The notes beneath the pieces are model-generated. The model worked only from the letters and a program-made list of their open reading frames with translations. It was not told the DNA's origin and ran no database searches. Below, piece after piece: positions 63,273-64,000 of a stretch of DNA of 64,000 nucleotides. A program made the position numbers and the translations under genes. Source of the DNA: an uncultured Alistipes sp. (GTDB lineage: Bacteria > Bacteroidota > Bacteroidia > Bacteroidales > Rikenellaceae); the NCBI GenBank assembly GCA_949283205.1, contig CASDSD010000050.1, positions 59,840 to 123,839 on the forward strand, given 5' to 3'. Numbering within the stretch: position 1 is the first letter of the stretch; every line of letters starts with the position of its first letter.

Positions 63273-63600
63273 ATGAATACTTTAGTAATTACTGACACAA
63301 CGGCAGTTCGGATGAATGTGATTGCAGACCGTACACAGAATCTTTTGGTAGCAGGTGCGAAGGCTATGATGATTGAGAACTTGAAGGAGAAACTTCGCAA
63401 CGGAGTTGCACACTTCATCTTCATCAAAAAAAAATGGAGAGTTTCGAGAGGCTTGGGGAACGACCTCGAAGAGTTTGGTTGAGAAATACGTCAACGGCAG
63501 AGGATGTAGCCGAGAGGCATTCAAGACGACAGCCTATTTTGATATTGAGCGAGGCGCGTGGCGTTCACTGAGATGGGAATCCATTGTCAAGGTATTTTAA
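63273..63600 (+). pseudogene. DUF2693-like (SH3-barrel) gene, frameshifted in an A9 run
   Basis: The frame from 63273 codes VAGAKAMMIENLKEKLRNGV and FIFIKK, then at the A9 tract (63426-63434) shifts into WRVSRGL and stops at 63482. Reading eight A instead restores NGEFREAWGTT, the usual family sequence, and carries on (TTAYFDIERGAWRSLRWE) to the stop at 63600. The intact product would be ~108 residues of the SH3 beta-barrel type that is common on Bacteroidetes elements. This may be a sequencing error, phase variation or a true loss. Confidence 0.75.
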
Positions 63601-63611
63601 TTGAGATAATT

Positions 63612-64000
63612 ATGGCAAAGTATATTCTTTCGATTTTGCGCATGGAACTGATGGTAGTGTTTTCATGGGGCTTTCATAGTCCCATGGCACTGCCTGACGA
63701 TGGAGGCTTGGCATTTAAGGTGGACGGATTCAAGCATCGGGGATGGGTGTTCGTGAAATACAATGAAGGGAAGGACCTTTTTGATGTTGAGCTGCGCGAC
63801 AATAGTCTAAACATCGTCAGAAGTATCGAAGATGTGTACTTTGACCAATTGGTTAATGTTGTAGCTGCCCGGAGCAAACAGATGGTCGGGGGCATGGGTG
63901 GCGGAAGTCTCCGTACCCGTATAGTCACCCATGGTGACCGTCCATGTGGCAGGTATGTCGATGCCCTCACCGCGGGCCGACCAGTCGGCTGTCACCGCAA
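63612..64000 (+). CDS. Small mobile-element protein, 3' end fused to foreign sequence and running off the window
   Basis: The first ~80 residues (MAKYILSILRMELMVVFSWG, LAFKVDGFKHRGWVFVKYNE, SIEDVYFDQLVNVV) match a small protein typical of Bacteroidetes elements. After ~63,856 the same frame continues into a Gly/Arg-rich stretch (AARSKQMVGGMGGG) that is the antisense of a GC-rich gene, with no stop before the window ends. The real protein is thus cut close to its C-terminus by the junction. Confidence 0.6.
   Translation, partial: MAKYILSILRMELMVVFSWGFHSPMALPDDGGLAFKVDGFKHRGWVFVKYNEGKDLFDVELRDNSLNIVRSIEDVYFDQLVNVVAARSKQMVGGMGGGSLRTRIVTHGDRPCGRYVDALTAGRPVGCHR
63807..64000 (-). pseudogene. Fimbrillin/Mfa-like protein fragment, cut by the element junction
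   Basis: Read on the minus strand from the window edge: AVTADWSARGEGIDIPATW, TVTMGDYTGTETSATHAPDH, LFAPGSYNIN, which resembles the start of fimbrillin-type lipoproteins (DUF5119/Mfa-like). After N it runs into element sequence (QLVKVHIFDTSDDV) and stops. The remainder of the gene (normally continuing '..YN') is absent here and is not at the left end of the element. Family assignment is from memory of the pattern and moderate. Confidence 0.5.

Larger units (their letters stand above)
49898..63857. mobile_element. AT-rich integrative element with a type I R-M / RloAB / NADAR cargo
   Basis: From just after the DUF2795 terminator the base composition falls sharply. The genes are integrase, excisionase-like HTH, a replication-initiator candidate, XRE-NADAR, an R-M locus and small mobile-element proteins. 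The left end is placed between the terminator and the integrase; no attachment repeat was proved. Two copies of AAACTTTCTAAT (49863-49874, 49925-49936) lie there. The right limit (~63,849-63,866) is set by the return of GC-rich fimbrillin-like sequence on the other strand. No conjugation or relaxase genes are present in the window, so the element is mobilisable, defective or continues elsewhere. Confidence 0.7.

Noticed and set aside
63852-63863. GTTAATGTTGTA as the element's attR core
   Set aside because: No matching copy was found near the integrase end (49.8-50.0 kb), so an attachment site cannot be claimed.
1-64000. CRISPR arrays, tRNA and rRNA genes
   Set aside because: No regularly spaced direct repeats, tRNA cloverleaf or rRNA segments were noticed on reading; a tRNAscan/CRISPR search was not possible.

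Overview
The window looks like chromosome from the Bacteroidales, most likely Alistipes or another Rikenellaceae member. Supporting signs are a GC-rich core, TAnnTTTG -7 / TTTG -33 promoters with about 20 bp spacing, few strong Shine-Dalgarno sites, and Bacteroidetes-specific families (NigD-like lipoprotein, DUF4251, long NusB, BlaI/M56-TonB, Porin_O_P, Na+-NQR). No rRNA, tRNA or CRISPR array was seen. The genus is an inference; no 16S is present.

Layout of the core (1-49.9 kb). 1-8.1 kb: the C-terminal part of a TonB-dependent receptor, umuDC (translesion polymerase V), a HAD phosphatase, a secreted protein with three TonB-plug-like repeats followed by a BlaI repressor and an M56/BlaR1-TonB membrane protein, and a NigD-like lipoprotein. 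8.4-14.3 kb: a complete nqrABCDEF operon (minus strand), whose NqrC carries an extra N-terminal rubredoxin-like domain. 14.5-16.8 kb: TatD nuclease, tRNA ct6A dehydratase and a D-2-hydroxyacid dehydrogenase. 17-26.3 kb: an S41 protease with an M23-like front half, proC, alaS-gpmI and two tandem M23 envelope peptidases. 26.3-32.3 kb: an AddB/AddA-like helicase-nuclease pair. 32.4-36 kb: an ABC exporter, an HPr-kinase-like protein, a SipW-type S24/S26 peptidase and ispF, tightly spaced. 36-44.2 kb (minus): two DUF4251 proteins, a porin, uvrA, a TSUP transporter, a methyltransferase and CvfB. 44.4-49.8 kb: nusB, a DUF1573 lipoprotein, yajC, a thioesterase, a BaiN-like flavoprotein, a degenerate methyltransferase, a cobalamin adenosyltransferase and DUF2795.

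From about 49.9 kb the sequence becomes visibly AT-rich and is an integrative element. It holds a tyrosine integrase, an excisionase-like HTH, tandem hairpins, a putative replication initiator with its small partner, an XRE-HTH/NADAR fusion, and a type I restriction-modification locus. That locus (hsdM, a membrane-anchored small protein, hsdS, then rloA-rloB-hsdR from a separate promoter) combines DNA modification and restriction with an AbiL/RloAB-like ATPase-TOPRIM pair. Cargo genes follow, one frameshifted in an A9 tract. The palindrome TGTAAT-N7-ATTACA occurs before and inside the NADAR gene and, with one mismatch, before the frameshifted gene, which suggests a shared operator.

Near 63.85 kb the element ends abruptly in GC-rich sequence encoding, on the minus strand, part of a fimbrillin-like protein. 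The rest of that gene is not at the left end of the element, so this junction is a rearrangement or an assembly join rather than a simple insertion. The best candidates for new biology are the HTH-NADAR fusion with its operators inside a defence island, the plug-repeat/BlaI/M56-TonB cluster, the ABC/HprK-like/SipW-like cassette, and rubredoxin-NqrC.
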